From NCBI GenBank assembly GCA_025594325.1, contig JANHCV010000011.1, positions 558,001-622,000 on the forward strand: a DNA stretch of 64,000 nucleotides. Direction: 5' to 3'. The stretch comes from Blastocladiella emersonii ATCC 22665. Lineage: Eukaryota; Blastocladiomycota; Blastocladiomycetes; Blastocladiales; Blastocladiaceae. Positions 63,014-64,000 of the stretch are shown piece by piece. The notes below the pieces were generated by a model. That model worked only from the letters and a program-made list of their open reading frames with translations. It was not told the origin of the DNA and made no database searches. A program made the translations under genes and the position numbers. Every line of letters begins with the position of its first letter. The first letter of the stretch is position 1.

Positions 63014-63574
63014 GGCGAGGACAGAGAGGTCGGTGGTGCGTGACTGGACGAGCAGGAGGGCGGGCGCGAGCGCGGCAGCAAACGTCGATGCGTCGAGTGG
63101 GTGGTGGTGGTGCAAGGTGGCCGCGGGGGCGGATCCAGAGGGCAGAGTCGCGGCAGATGCAGGTGGCAGCGATGGCCGAGATGAAGAGGCGGCGAAGAAG
63201 GAGGGCCACGACGGCGCGCGGCGGCGGCGGCGCGGTGGCGGGCGCGTGTCGGTTTGGGTGGGAGACACGCGGAGCGATATCAGGTTCGTGATCCGCGAAC
63301 GAATCGGGCGGGCCGCCTTGTCCGCCTCCGCCTGTGCTGCTGCTGGGGAAGTCGCCCGCCAGCTGCCGGTCGGCCAGAGCCCGCCAAGCATCCACGGGGC
63401 GCGCGCGGGGGGATGGATGCACAAGGGGAGACGTCACGCGCGCGTGGGGCGGCCGTGTCTCCGAAGGCGGTTCGGGATGCGGGAAGGTGGGAAGCTGGCG
63501 GGAAGGCGGGAGACGGCCCCGCGGCGGCGACCGACCGAGCGGCCCGCCCTGTGGCGCACCGCGAACCGAACAAA

Positions 63575-63584
63575 GGCACGTGCC
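63575..63584. promoter_or_regulatory. GGCACGTGCC palindromic E-box
   Basis: Perfect 10-bp palindrome with a CACGTG core, about 160 bp before the TATA box. A second TCACGTG follows at 63595. Confidence 0.4.
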
Positions 63585-63638
63585 GTGTCTCGCATCACGT
63601 GCGCGCGGCGCGTCTCGCAGCTCGGCGCGTGGCGGACC

Positions 63639-63646
63639 GTCAGGTG
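63639..63646. promoter_or_regulatory. GTCAGGTG box
   Basis: Last member of the TCAGGTG set, in the divergent promoter between the RGS gene and the gene starting at 63806. Confidence 0.35.
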
Positions 63647-63741
63647 CGCGCCTCGCGTGTGGCTCGGCCGTCGGTTGGTCCATCATTTCCCCATCAGCAC
63701 ATGCACCACTGCTCGGGTTGCACTCGCTGAAGGGCCAGGAC

Positions 63742-63748
63742 TATAAAT
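63742..63748 (+). promoter_or_regulatory. TATA box
   Basis: TATAAAT in a GC-rich setting (GGACTATAAATTCCGCG), 64 bp before the start codon at 63806. The clearest TATA element in the window; most other promoters here lack one. Confidence 0.65.
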
Positions 63749-63805
63749 TCCGCGGGCCCTCCAGCTTAGGACCTGGACACTAGCGAACTTTGCAACGCAT
63801 CAACC

Positions 63806-64000
63806 ATGGGCCGCACTCAGACCACCTCTCAGCAGAAGAAGCTCGCCTCGCAGGCCTCGGCCACCACGCAGCAGTACAATGCTAAGTCGGCGGTGCAGGC
63901 GACCTCTCGCCCGGCTTCCGCGACGACCAAGGCTGCGGTCGCGAACGCTCGCCCCGCCTCGCCCGTCCAGACGCAGGCTGCGGCTACCCGCCCTGCTTCA
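63806..64000 (+). CDS. Low-complexity Ala/Ser/Gln/Thr-rich protein, N-terminus only
   Basis: The ATG at 63806 (context CAACCATGGG) opens a frame that runs off the window end: MGRTQTTSQQKKLASQASAT, then a string of degenerate ARPAS/TRPAS units. At least 65 residues. No domain is visible. The basic, Ala/Pro/Ser-rich repeat style resembles histone-H1-like tails or a disordered structural protein. With a strong TATA box and E-boxes it may be highly or conditionally expressed. Identity cannot be given from the fragment. Confidence 0.55.
   Translation, partial: MGRTQTTSQQKKLASQASATTQQYNAKSAVQATSRPASATTKAAVANARPASPVQTQAAATRPAS

Larger units (their letters stand above)
63014..63805. other. Divergent intergenic region (RGS / last gene)
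   Basis: No gene seen. It contains a GGCACGTGCC palindrome (63575-63584), TCACGTG (63595-63601), GTCAGGTG (63639-63646) and a TATA box at 63742-63748. The plus-strand gene probably has a focused TATA promoter. Confidence 0.5.

Overview
The window is nuclear DNA of a strongly GC-rich, gene-dense fungus-like eukaryote. Short introns (mostly about 57-126 nt) interrupt many genes, there are no operons or ribosome-binding sites, and recognisable eukaryotic genes include RPB6, CSM3/TIPIN, SEN1, a TEY MAP kinase, COQ8, PHO8, STM1 and NRDE2. STM1, PHO8 and a FUS3/KSS1-type MAPK point to Fungi. A fused lysine-ketoglutarate reductase/saccharopine dehydrogenase and an animal-like medium-chain acyl-CoA dehydrogenase argue against Dikarya. 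I infer an early-diverging, possibly zoosporic (Blastocladiomycota-like) fungus; this placement is inference. All exon boundaries below were set by eye from reading frame, family homology and splice signals.

Layout. 1-5.2 kb: start of a sterol glucosyltransferase (minus), a Net1/Dnt1-like nucleolar protein (plus), and RPB6 (minus) head-to-head with CSM3/TIPIN (plus). 5.5-13.4 kb: tandem array A, three same-strand paralogues of an unrecognised polytopic membrane protein, the first cut short. 13.7-21.2 kb: FAM32A-like, mitochondrial DEAD-box helicase (MRH4-like), SERF, COQ8 and a coiled-coil protein. 21.7-28 kb: bifunctional AASS, an orphan single-pass membrane protein, and a PAQR/adiponectin-receptor-like protein. 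28.7-36 kb: a VWA protein with an intact MIDAS motif, MCAD with a small duplicated fragment behind it, and STM1/SERBP1 with an unusually long intron. 36.3-46.5 kb: SEN1, a FUS3/KSS1-type MAPK, and vacuolar alkaline phosphatase. 48-55.7 kb: tandem array B, two clear paralogues and one divergent, AT-richer member of a one-membrane-segment, long-helix protein family. 56.1-64 kb: a dsRNA-binding protein, NRDE2, a small RGS protein, and the start of a low-complexity protein behind a TATA box.

How the genes fit together. RNA metabolism is well represented: SEN1 (termination/R-loops), NRDE2 (exosome/splicing), MRH4-like (mitochondrial rRNA), STM1 (ribosome), RPB6 and a dsRBD protein. So is mitochondrial catabolism: AASS and MCAD, each with a presequence, plus COQ8. 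Signalling is represented by an RGS protein, a mating-type MAPK and a PAQR receptor.

The most novel material is the two lineage-specific membrane-protein arrays A and B. E-box palindromes (CACGTG type) lie upstream of several members of both. Two genome-level signals also stand out. Of 28 introns modelled, 27 begin GTRC and 26 end TAG. A TCAGGTG motif sits in most of the divergent promoters.
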